The notes under the pieces: generated by a model
What the model was told of the DNA's origin: nothing
Databases searched by the model: none
Seen by the model: the letters and a program-made list of their open reading frames with translations, nothing else
Translations under genes and position numbers: made by a program
Shown here: positions 1 through 5,874 of the stretch, piece by piece
Numbering within the stretch: the stretch's first letter is position 1
How the letters are laid out: each line of letters opens with the position of its first letter
Assembly: GCA_002385465.1 (NCBI GenBank)
Contig: DGDN01000058.1
Coordinates: 1 to 13,878 of the forward strand
Reading direction: 5' to 3'
DNA length: 13,878 nucleotides
Origin: Candidatus Fermentithermobacillaceae bacterium UBA3951
GTDB taxonomy: Bacteria > Bacillota > Sulfobacillia > Fermentithermobacillales > Fermentithermobacillaceae

Positions 1-22
1 CGGAGATGTGTATAAGAGACAG
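1..22 (+). other. Residual Nextera (Tn5) sequencing adapter
   Basis: Positions 4-22 read AGATGTGTATAAGAGACAG, the 19-base Tn5 mosaic end used in Nextera libraries. The preceding CGG matches the adapter arm that ends in ...CTCGG (read-2 side). It lies exactly at the start of the window, as expected for untrimmed adapter at a contig end. These bases should not be treated as genomic, and an ORF beginning at base 8 starts inside the adapter. Confidence 0.95.
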
Positions 23-221
23 CTGCCGGTCCGCCTAGAGATCTCCCTGATGCTGAGTCCTTGGCTGCGCATGAGTTTGCTATCCAAATTTTCCCCGCCT
101 CCTAGCAAGAATCACACCTCCGAAACTTGGCTCGTTACGGAGTGCTTCTTCGAGGGGGTGGGGGATTTTTCATCCGGCCCTAATGGCGGATTTTACAACC
201 GGCCGTAACATCCTCGAGTTA
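23..221. other. No recognisable gene
   Basis: Short open frames here show no family resemblance and no convincing ribosome binding site. I see nothing beyond ordinary intergenic sequence leading into the repeat array. Confidence 0.5.
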
Positions 222-485
222 GTTGGGTACCAGATCCCATGTTCGGGCGCTTGATGGGTACTACATCCCACGTCAAGGAGGCCGTTGGGTACCATGTCCC
301 ACATCTTTGCGTAAGTTGGGCGCTACGTCCCATATCGTGGAGTTTGATGTGTATCGGGTCCCACATCCTTGTGACAGTTGGGCGCCACGTCGCACATCTT
401 TGAGTTCGTTAGGTACCAGATCCCATGTTCGGGCACTTGATGGGTACTACATCCCATGTTCCTGAGTCTGATGGGCATCATGTTG
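222..485. repeat. 31-bp tandem repeat array (8 units plus partial ninth)
   Basis: Units start at 222, 253, 284, 315, 346, 377, 408 and 439, each exactly 31 bp. A decaying ninth starts at 470. The conserved core is G(T/A)TGGGTAC-N5-TCCCA, so most units contain TGGG-N8-CCCA, a short dyad; the last 12-13 bases vary. Units 1-2 and 7-8 are almost identical (two differences over 49 bases), which suggests a higher-order duplication of six units (186 bp). The period is not a multiple of three and the frames encode no repeated peptide, so it is a DNA-level minisatellite or binding-site array and not a protein repeat. Function is unknown. Confidence 0.9.
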
Positions 486-611
486 GCGGAGCCCGGAAGG
501 TAGCGGATCCTCCCTACGTCCGCCGTCAGTCTTTCAGAACTTCGACAATTCTCCGCGTCAGGCATGACCTAGCCTGGCAGGGCGCTCGCATCAGGCACGA
601 CGAGCACCGGG
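486..611. other. Intergenic, no gene seen
   Basis: GC-rich stretch after the repeat array with a weak dyad (GGCGGA near 484-489 against TCCGCC near 519-524). No protein family or RNA gene is recognisable. Confidence 0.4.
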
Positions 612-860
612 TTATTTGTCATCACTGCCCATGTGTCCCCTGTCCAGCAATTCTCTGCGCGACCCTCGGAGGATCGCAGGCACGCTGCCTTTTCGCGTCC
701 GGGCGCGTATGTCGAGCAAGGTCCTTATAGCCCGGCTGCGTTCGTCGCCTGCGTCCGCTGCTCCGTAGATGCCGGTCGATCCAGGTGATGGGTGAGATGT
801 GTAGCCGGACAGGTTCAACATTTGGGCGGCCTGTTCAGGAGTCAAGAAGGTTTTGCTCAC
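612..860 (-). CDS. Small ORF, possible remnant of an excisionase-like HTH protein
   Basis: 82-residue frame starting with GTG at 860. On the minus strand a perfect AGGAGG lies 7 nt upstream of the GTG, which argues that this start is or was used. The first ~20 residues (LTPEQAAQMLNLSGYT) resemble the opening helices of small MerR/excisionase-type DNA-binding domains, which normally continue with a recognition helix and a wing. Here the frame turns after GYT into Pro/Ser/Gly-rich and Arg-rich sequence with no such continuation. An early frameshift or decay is likely. Family assignment rests on the N-terminus alone and is weak. Confidence 0.35.
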   Translation of the reverse strand: MSKTFLTPEQAAQMLNLSGYTSHPSPGSTGIYGAADAGDERSRAIRTLLDIRARTRKGSVPAILRGSRRELLDRGHMGSDDK

Positions 861-975
861 GCTTGCGCCTCCTGACGGGATCTTATCAGATTGCCCAACT
901 CGAAGAAAAGGGCGCCCAAGCGTCCAGAGGTTTAGGCCCTCCGCGTCTCCGTCAGTGACTCTGTCGGCCAGAAAG
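861..975. other. Intergenic, no gene seen
   Basis: Contains the ribosome binding site of the small ORF on the minus strand; otherwise nothing recognisable. Confidence 0.4.
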
Positions 976-1080
976 GCAGCGGCCTAGGCGGGCGCCAGAC
1001 AAGCAGCGGCCTAGGCAGGCTAGGCGCTAGACAAGCAATGGCCCAGGCAGGACTCTGGACAAGCACCAGCCTAGGCAAGT
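976..1080. repeat. Degenerate 27-32 bp tandem repeat
   Basis: Four imperfect units start at 976, 1003, 1035 and 1063. Each begins GCA followed by a CCTAGGC- or CCCAGGC-like core, and the first three end in GGACAA or AGACAA. Unit lengths are 27, 32 and 28 bp, with the fourth merging into the deacylase 3' flank. The tract lies just downstream of the deacylase stop codon. No T-tract follows it on the minus strand, so it is not an obvious terminator. Confidence 0.65.
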
Positions 1081-1093
1081 CTTGCACACCGCA

Positions 1094-2836
1094 TTAGCTC
1101 TTCCGCAACACGCTTCCTGCCCTGCTCAGAGTCAGTCTCCCGTCTTCCACGGCAGGCTTTCCGTTCACGAACACCCAGGTGAATCCATCAGGATACTGCC
1201 GCGGTTCCTCGGTGGTGGTCTTGTCGAGCACGGCTTCCGGCCGGAAGATGACCAGGTCGGCCTTCTTCCCTTCGGCGATCACGCCGCGGTCCTTGAGCCC
1301 CAGCCTCTCCGCGGGGAGGCCCGTCAGCCGGCGGATCCCCTCCTCCAAGCCCAGGAGACCCAACGCGTACAGTTTGATGAACCTCGCCATACCTCCAAAG
1401 GTGTTGGGATTGGGCAGGTAATAGGGAGGAGTGCGGCTGCCTGCCGTCTCGTCGGCGAGGAACGTGTCAATGCCCACCATTGCCCGGGGATGCTTGTAGA
1501 ATATCCGCTTTACCTCGTCGGATCCTTCCTTGGGTTCGGCGCGGGTGGCATGGGGATCTTGTTGGATCACGTCCATCAGGGCGTCTAGGGGATGCCTTCC
1601 GGTCGACCTGGCGATCTCCATGATGGATTTGCCTCTGAATTCGTCCACCGATGTATTGCCGACCACGATGGTCGAAGCCCAGCCGGGCTGGAGAATCGGG
1701 TTCAGGGAGTACCACTTGCCGGATCCGATGTACTGCCGGATCTCGTCCCGAAGGTCCGGCGCTGCCAGGTTCTTGGCGAGCTGCTCCATGGAGCCGGCTT
1801 CTTTGAGCCAGGGAGTGAGCGCAGCGGCCACGTGTCTGGCGTGGATAACGCCTCCGGTGAGGTGGTTGGGGATAACGTCGAAAGCGAGGTCCACTCCGGA
1901 CTTCAGCGCTTCGTCCAGCACAGCTAAGGTTTCTTCGGCGGCCACTTGGGAGAGCCGGGGAGTCGGGCTCGGAGCTATGAGCCATCCGGGGGACAGGTGG
2001 GCGATCTCCAGCCTGGCTCCCGTCTTGCGCGCGATGTCGATGGCTTCCTTCAGGCCTTCTATCAGGCCGGGGTTGCCGAAGCCCTCACGCAGTCCCGTTC
2101 TCCTCCAGTGGCTTGAGAAGAAACCGCCTTTCTTTACGGCGGCGCCGATTACCTCGTAGGATTCTTCTTTGGAACAGAACGCGTTGGGAGCGTAGTCCAT
2201 CCCGTTGGAAATACCCCAGGCGCCTTCTTCCATGGCCTGTTCCACGTACCGCTTCATGGCGCGGATTTCGTCCTCGGTAGCTACTCTGCGGTAGTCCAGC
2301 CCCATGACGGCTGCGCGGACTGTCCCGTGGCCTACCAGGGGCACGAGGTTCACGCCGGGGCGGGCTTGTTCGACGCGCCGGAGCCATTCGTCGAACGTGG
2401 ACCAGTCGATGTCCAGATCCTGGACCTCTTTGGCTGCCGCTCTCACCTTGTCCAGGTCGCCCACGACCTCTTGGTAGTACTTCCTGGACTGAACTCTGTC
2501 CCACCAGTCCCACTCCCAGAAGCAGGCCAGGTAGTGGTTATTGAGCGGGGCGTGAGAGAATCCGCACTGCCCAGTGACGGCAGTCGTGATTCCCTGCGCG
2601 ACCGCGCTCTGAGCCGCGGGGTAGAGGAGGACCGTCTGATCAAAGTGGTTGTGCATATCTATGAAGCCGGGCGCCGCCACTTGGCCTTCGGCATCGATTA
2701 CTCTTGCTGCCTCTGCTGCGGACAAGTCGCCCACGGCTGCGATGGCGTCTCCTTTAATGCCTATGTCGTCGACTTTACGCTGCGTACCAGTGCCGTCGAC
2801 GACCTGGACATTCCTAATGATGAAGTCGAATGTCAT
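1094..2836 (-). CDS. N-acyl-D-amino-acid deacylase-like amidohydrolase
   Basis: 580-residue member of the amidohydrolase superfamily, closest in layout to D-aminoacylases, which hydrolyse N-acyl-D-amino acids to a D-amino acid and a carboxylate. Visible features: an N-terminal beta-sandwich segment (1-55); the metal motif HNH (H62, H64) in FIDMHNHFDQ; C91 in GQCGF, matching the metal-binding Cys of D-aminoacylases; H243 (SSHWRR); H280 (EIAHLSPG); D457 (VGIDTF); and the C-terminal GLPAERLGLKDRGVI...ADLVIF composite sandwich. No signal peptide, so cytoplasmic. The ATG at 2836 has AAGGAGGT 7-8 nt upstream. The exact substrate cannot be read from the sequence; related members act on N-acyl-D-Glu, N-acyl-D-Asp or other N-acyl compounds. 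It stands alone, with no transporter or racemase beside it. Confidence 0.88.
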   Translation of the reverse strand: MTFDFIIRNVQVVDGTGTQRKVDDIGIKGDAIAAVGDLSAAEAARVIDAEGQVAAPGFIDMHNHFDQTVLLYPAAQSAVAQGITTAVTGQCGFSHAPLNNHYLACFWEWDWWDRVQSRKYYQEVVGDLDKVRAAAKEVQDLDIDWSTFDEWLRRVEQARPGVNLVPLVGHGTVRAAVMGLDYRRVATEDEIRAMKRYVEQAMEEGAWGISNGMDYAPNAFCSKEESYEVIGAAVKKGGFFSSHWRRTGLREGFGNPGLIEGLKEAIDIARKTGARLEIAHLSPGWLIAPSPTPRLSQVAAEETLAVLDEALKSGVDLAFDVIPNHLTGGVIHARHVAAALTPWLKEAGSMEQLAKNLAAPDLRDEIRQYIGSGKWYSLNPILQPGWASTIVVGNTSVDEFRGKSIMEIARSTGRHPLDALMDVIQQDPHATRAEPKEGSDEVKRIFYKHPRAMVGIDTFLADETAGSRTPPYYLPNPNTFGGMARFIKLYALGLLGLEEGIRRLTGLPAERLGLKDRGVIAEGKKADLVIFRPEAVLDKTTTEEPRQYPDGFTWVFVNGKPAVEDGRLTLSRAGSVLRKS

Positions 2837-2848
2837 GAGTCTAACCTC

Positions 2849-2863
2849 CTTCAGTGTCTGAAG
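2849..2863 (-). promoter_or_regulatory. Palindrome overlapping the deacylase ribosome binding site
   Basis: CTTCAGTGTCTGAAG is a perfect 6-bp inverted repeat with a 3-base centre. On the minus strand its distal arm runs directly into the AAGGAGG of the deacylase. It could be an operator, or an mRNA hairpin that partly masks the ribosome binding site. No regulator gene is adjacent. Confidence 0.4.
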
Positions 2864-3131
2864 CCGCTATCTGTCAGCACGCGCCCCTCCGTGATTGAAA
2901 ACGCTCTTCTGTGTTCTTCCGTTTTGAACATGCTCTGCTTCAGCGTTGAACTCGCTTTGCGGGTCTACCGGCGGACACCTCTGGACAGAGTGTTGGGAGC
3001 TACCTGTCGCATCACTCGCTACGCCGGTCACTCGTGTTTTCAACGACGTGTAGATTGCTTCCTGCGAACCGGCGGCTCTTCTTTGGAAGGGGGCTCACCG
3101 TTCCGTTGAGAAAGAAACCAGGAAAACGAGA
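2864..3131. other. Divergent intergenic region, no gene seen
   Basis: Lies between the minus-strand deacylase and the plus-strand antitoxin. It presumably holds the deacylase promoter, but I cannot pick a convincing -35/-10 pair for that strand. Open frames here are antisense continuations without ribosome binding sites. Confidence 0.4.
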
Positions 3132-3161
3132 TTCAAGGAAGTAGGTTTCTCATGATATAAT
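3132..3161 (+). promoter_or_regulatory. Extended -10 sigma-A-type promoter for the antitoxin-toxin locus
   Basis: TGATATAAT at 3153-3161 is a perfect extended -10 (TGnTATAAT). A weak -35, TTCAAG, lies at 3132-3137 with an 18-bp spacer. The first good start codon is about 55 bp downstream, giving a plausible leader. The strength of the -10 would explain continued expression of the antitoxin although its toxin is broken. Confidence 0.7.
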
Positions 3162-3218
3162 TCGGTAAAGAAACAAGGATAAGAGGGACAGCCTCAGAGC
3201 ATATTGGGAGAGAGAACG

Positions 3219-3578
3219 ATGGCCACGCTGGAGCGTAGAGAAATGGACAGGAAGATCATTAGTGTGTCGCCCAAGCGACAGATCACCATACCGCTTAAGT
3301 TCTTTAAGCAGGTGGGCTTGGGCAAACAAGTGGAATGCTTTGTCCGAGATGGAGCGATCGTTGTCCGCCCGCTTCCTTCAGATGAGGGGGAGTTCACGGT
3401 CGAGATCTTGAGAGATCTGGTTGCCCAGGGCTACCAAGGCGAAGAGCTAGTGAACAAGTTCGCGGAGCAGAAAGCCAGGCTCAGAACCGCGATCGGTCGG
3501 ATGATGGACGAGGCTGATGAGATCTCCTCGGGCAAGCGAAAGGGCGCTTCGCTCTCGGACATATTCGGAAAAGAATGA
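3219..3578 (+). CDS. AbrB/SpoVT-fold antitoxin or transcription regulator
   Basis: 119 residues from the ATG at 3219, preferred because GGGAG lies 8 nt upstream; an in-frame TTG at 3204 would add five residues but has no such site. Residues about 13-48 (IISVSPKRQITIPLKFFKQ, then VGLGKQVECFVRDGAIVVRP) form the swapped-hairpin AbrB/MazE DNA-binding domain, with the typical S-x-K-R-Q-I-T-I-P core. The C-terminal half is helical and charged (REILRDL, EQKARLRTAIGR), as in antitoxins whose tail wraps the toxin. The downstream gene is a RelE-like toxin remnant 3 nt away, which supports an antitoxin role with autoregulation of the upstream promoter. It may now act only as a regulator or orphan antitoxin. 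Confidence 0.85.
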   Translation: MATLERREMDRKIISVSPKRQITIPLKFFKQVGLGKQVECFVRDGAIVVRPLPSDEGEFTVEILRDLVAQGYQGEELVNKFAEQKARLRTAIGRMMDEADEISSGKRKGASLSDIFGKE

Positions 3579-3581
3579 CCT

Positions 3582-3699
3582 ATGTATGAAGTGCGGTTCT
3601 CGTCTGCTGCAGAGCGGTACTTCAAAAAGCTGAGTCGTTGTCTTGCTAGCAGGGTCTAGGGAGAACTTCTACGAGCAGCTGAAGCGGTATATTAGGTGA
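3582..3699 (+). pseudogene. RelE/ParE-type toxin remnant (frameshifted and truncated)
   Basis: Starts with ATG at 3582, three bases after the antitoxin stop. The first residues, MYEVRFSSAAERYFKKL, are characteristic of RelE/ParE-superfamily ribonuclease toxins, which cleave mRNA on the ribosome. The frame ends at TAG 3657-3659 after 25 codons. Removing one T at the TAG lets the frame continue as RVRENFYEQLKRYIR, ending at TGA 3697-3699, so a one-base insertion is the simplest cause. Even so, only about 40 residues remain of the usual 85-100, and the C-terminal catalytic residues are absent. A sequencing error could explain the frameshift but not the missing C-terminus. Confidence 0.8.
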
Positions 3700-3767
3700 A
3701 CGTGTGATTCCACTGATGGAGTCTACGATAGCAGCCATCGTAACCACACGGGTCGACCCCAGGACCG
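3700..3767. other. Intergenic with 10-bp palindrome
   Basis: GGGTCGACCC at 3750-3759 is a perfect palindrome just beyond the 3' end of the nuclease gene. There is no T-tract, so it is not a classical terminator. No gene seen. Confidence 0.35.
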
Positions 3768-4454
3768 TTACCGTTTTACCCTACCATTGAGACTCCTCAT
3801 GCTAGAAGGATGAATGCTGCCTGGATTTCGCTCTGGTCTGGGTTGTGCCCGTTCAGCGGTAGAGCGTTTCTTGTCATTCTGCAGTTCGGCTCGAAGCGTG
3901 TTTCTATCCCAGAGAATCACTCCGGTGCTCTTGGCCAATCTCCTTGCCTCAAACGTGAAGCGGCTGTTGGTGATGACTAGGGCGGCATCGGCCCCGTAGT
4001 GGGTCTTGCCTGCGTAGATTTCCTGGATTGCGCTTACTCCAACACTACCCTTCCATCGCTTAGCTTGGACGACCGTTTTCTGTCCGTCTCTTTCCAAGAC
4101 GAGGTCAACACCGTAGTCGCCTGTTCGGGGAGTTGTCTTCACTCGATATCCTCTTACCCGGAAGAAGTTCGCAAGCCACTCCTCAAAACGAACCCCATCC
4201 ATTCTGTCGACATCCGTGAGTCCGAGTTTCAGATCGCGCTCCCGCTGCAATTGATCAAATATCCATTCACAAAACGGCCTAAGTAGGGCAAGTGGGAAGA
4301 GCCACCACATGTACTTAACCATAACGACAAACGCTTCCCAGGTACCTTTCCAAAACCAGCTCATATCGATGTCAGGCATCTCATCATCACCAACTAAGTC
4401 ATCGGAAACGCCTGCCGAAGATTCAGGCCGTAAGCGCCTTGTGGAGTGGCTCAA
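3768..4454 (-). CDS. Membrane-anchored Mrr-like restriction endonuclease
   Basis: 228 residues if the TTG at 4454 is used. Residues ~38-64 (AFVVMVKYMWWLFPLALL) are strongly hydrophobic and probably one membrane segment or a tight hairpin. Residues ~85-190 are an Mrr-type PD-(D/E)XK nuclease domain: E91/E92 in RFEEWLANFF, D117 in TGDYGVDLVL, and Q130-A-K132 in TVVQAKRW, the QxK half of the active site. Mrr-fold enzymes cut DNA, often modified DNA. The C-terminal ~35 residues are basic and low in complexity. The gene follows the kinase by 44 nt. The start is doubtful: a strong AAAGGAGG lies at 4500-4491, about 37 nt before the TTG, and no in-frame start lies closer; ATGs at 4379 and 4364 are alternatives. 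An N-terminal frameshift is possible. No methylase partner is nearby. Confidence 0.8.
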   Translation of the reverse strand: MSHSTRRLRPESSAGVSDDLVGDDEMPDIDMSWFWKGTWEAFVVMVKYMWWLFPLALLRPFCEWIFDQLQRERDLKLGLTDVDRMDGVRFEEWLANFFRVRGYRVKTTPRTGDYGVDLVLERDGQKTVVQAKRWKGSVGVSAIQEIYAGKTHYGADAALVITNSRFTFEARRLAKSTGVILWDRNTLRAELQNDKKRSTAERAQPRPERNPGSIHPSSMRSLNGRVKR

Positions 4455-4498
4455 GAAGTCGGATGGCTCACTCGTTGCGGAGTCTCTCTATCCTCCTT

Positions 4499-5665
4499 TC
4501 ACAGGGGCCAGAGGACATCCGCTAGGTCACCAATCGAACTCAACTCTCCGGGGGGCACATTCTCCCTGCTCAATGTCTCTTTGACGATCGCCGCAGAAAA
4601 CCGGTGGATGAAGGTGAAGGTCAACAGGATGTCCCTCTCGCTGAACCGGTTGGACCAGTGTCCTGGTCGCACCCCAGAGTCTCCCCGGTATTGCTCCAGA
4701 AGCGCCGCGAAGGCCCCGCGGTCTTGCCGCAGTAGGCTGAACCACACGGGAACCCATTCGTAGTAGACCGGAGCCACTTCGGCGTCGCCGAAATCGAATA
4801 TCGCTTCCACCCTATATCTGAGCGATTCTTGCGAGCTCTCGGGCAAGACCAGGACGTGGTCTTCGGTGACGTCCGCATGGATCAGGAAGAGGTCTTCCTC
4901 ATCCATCGATGTGACCACCTCGCAGCCTTTCGATTGGAGGAAGGAGGTCAACTCTGAAAGGACCGAAACCGGCAAGAGCGGCTTTGCGTCTGGGGCAGCC
5001 AGCCGTGCTAACTCTTCAGGGACTGCTTCCAGACGCGACTTAGCCCATGCCTTCCATTCGGATACGCTGCGGTTGAGTTCAGGGACGCGGCCTCTGTCCG
5101 TGCTGTGGAGGGCTCGAAGGTGTATCCCTACCTGCTCCGCGATGTCGACCAGGTCGCCGGCATTAAGTTTGTCCCTCAAGTCTCGTACCGCAATCCCGCA
5201 GCTTTCCTCAAGGACCAGGTATGGCCAGTCAATGGCGTCATGCAGCGTTCCGGTTGCCAAGAGTCGTGGGACGGGGAGAGGCGGATCGGGCGACAAGGCC
5301 CGGTATACGCTTTGCTCGGCTACGAAGTCGCGGTGGACCATCGGGGGGAAGAACTTAACGATTAAGCTGAGGTTGTCCTGCTCAGCCAGCGTACAGGCTG
5401 GCTGTTCCTGCGAAGACCGGACGCTGTCTAGGTTGCCGCCCTGAGCTTGGAAGACCTGCCTATCGGTCGTCGCTCCCCTCCTCGTCAGAGGGTATAGGGG
5501 GCTGCACCGGGCTTTAAAAACCGCGCCGGTCCCGGGAAATCCGGCCTCGATTGAGCGTACTGAGAATCCGAGGTCTGAGAGCACCTGCCGGACAGGAGCC
5601 TCCCAGATTGATTTGTCCAGGTACAGCTTATCCCAGTTTGCCCATGAGACATGAGTCGGAAGCAT
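4499..5665 (-). CDS. Aminoglycoside phosphotransferase (APH)-family kinase
   Basis: 388 residues with the bilobal small-molecule kinase layout. K104 in LIVKFF is the likely ATP-binding lysine, E117 the paired glutamate, and residues 149-154 (YLVLEE) the hinge. Residues 263-270 are HADVTEDH, a variant of the catalytic HxDxxxxN loop with Asp265 as base and His in place of the usual Asn. Residues 290-295 (FDFGDA) are the metal-binding loop. The ATG at 5665 has a GGAGGGGG-type site about 9 nt upstream. Residues ~52-98, between the nucleotide loop and the lysine strand, form a polar low-complexity insertion unusual for the family. Substrate is unknown: APH-fold enzymes phosphorylate antibiotics, sugars, amino alcohols and homoserine, so this is not evidence of resistance. 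Likely co-transcribed with the Mrr-like nuclease. Confidence 0.8.
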   Translation of the reverse strand: MLPTHVSWANWDKLYLDKSIWEAPVRQVLSDLGFSVRSIEAGFPGTGAVFKARCSPLYPLTRRGATTDRQVFQAQGGNLDSVRSSQEQPACTLAEQDNLSLIVKFFPPMVHRDFVAEQSVYRALSPDPPLPVPRLLATGTLHDAIDWPYLVLEESCGIAVRDLRDKLNAGDLVDIAEQVGIHLRALHSTDRGRVPELNRSVSEWKAWAKSRLEAVPEELARLAAPDAKPLLPVSVLSELTSFLQSKGCEVVTSMDEEDLFLIHADVTEDHVLVLPESSQESLRYRVEAIFDFGDAEVAPVYYEWVPVWFSLLRQDRGAFAALLEQYRGDSGVRPGHWSNRFSERDILLTFTFIHRFSAAIVKETLSRENVPPGELSSIGDLADVLWPL

Positions 5666-5874
5666 CCCAGCACCCCCTCCGGCATAAATCAGGACGCGAC
5701 AACATCGGCGGGACCTCTTCGCTTTTCTATATTACGTTATTTGTATCTGGGACAGGAGAACCATGTCTCTTCCGCAGGCCCAGTTGGTAGCAACGGTCAA
5801 TTCGCAGATTTTGGATGACAGTGACCCTCCTCGGCGTCATTATTGAGATGATGAAATGACTTGGAGGGATGCCG
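5666..5874. promoter_or_regulatory. Divergent promoter region between the kinase and oxidoreductase
   Basis: AT-rich core around 5725-5745 (TATATTACGTTATTTGTAT) contains -10-like hexamers for either direction, but no clear -35. A dyad GTCATT (5836-5841) / AATGAC (5855-5860) lies just upstream of the oxidoreductase ribosome binding site GGAGGG (5863-5868). Confidence 0.4.

Noticed and set aside
222..485. CRISPR array
   Set aside because: Units abut without unique spacers, the repeat itself is diverged, and no cas gene is present; it is a tandem repeat.
223..565. ORFs on both strands through the repeat array
   Set aside because: They follow the 31-bp DNA period, not a codon period, lack ribosome binding sites and encode no known fold.
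1082..2159. Long plus-strand ORFs opposite the deacylase
   Set aside because: Antisense shadows of a clearly conserved protein on the minus strand, typical of GC-rich coding DNA.
2327..3109. 260-codon plus-strand ORF
   Set aside because: Mostly antisense to the deacylase, low-complexity composition, no ribosome binding site.
3750..3759. GGGTCGACCC palindrome as an operator
   Set aside because: Ten bases is not rare enough in GC-rich DNA, and it lies at gene 3' ends with no promoter nearby.
4499..5665. Antibiotic-resistance gene call
   Set aside because: APH-fold alone does not indicate aminoglycoside resistance; catalytic-loop variation and context do not point to any drug.
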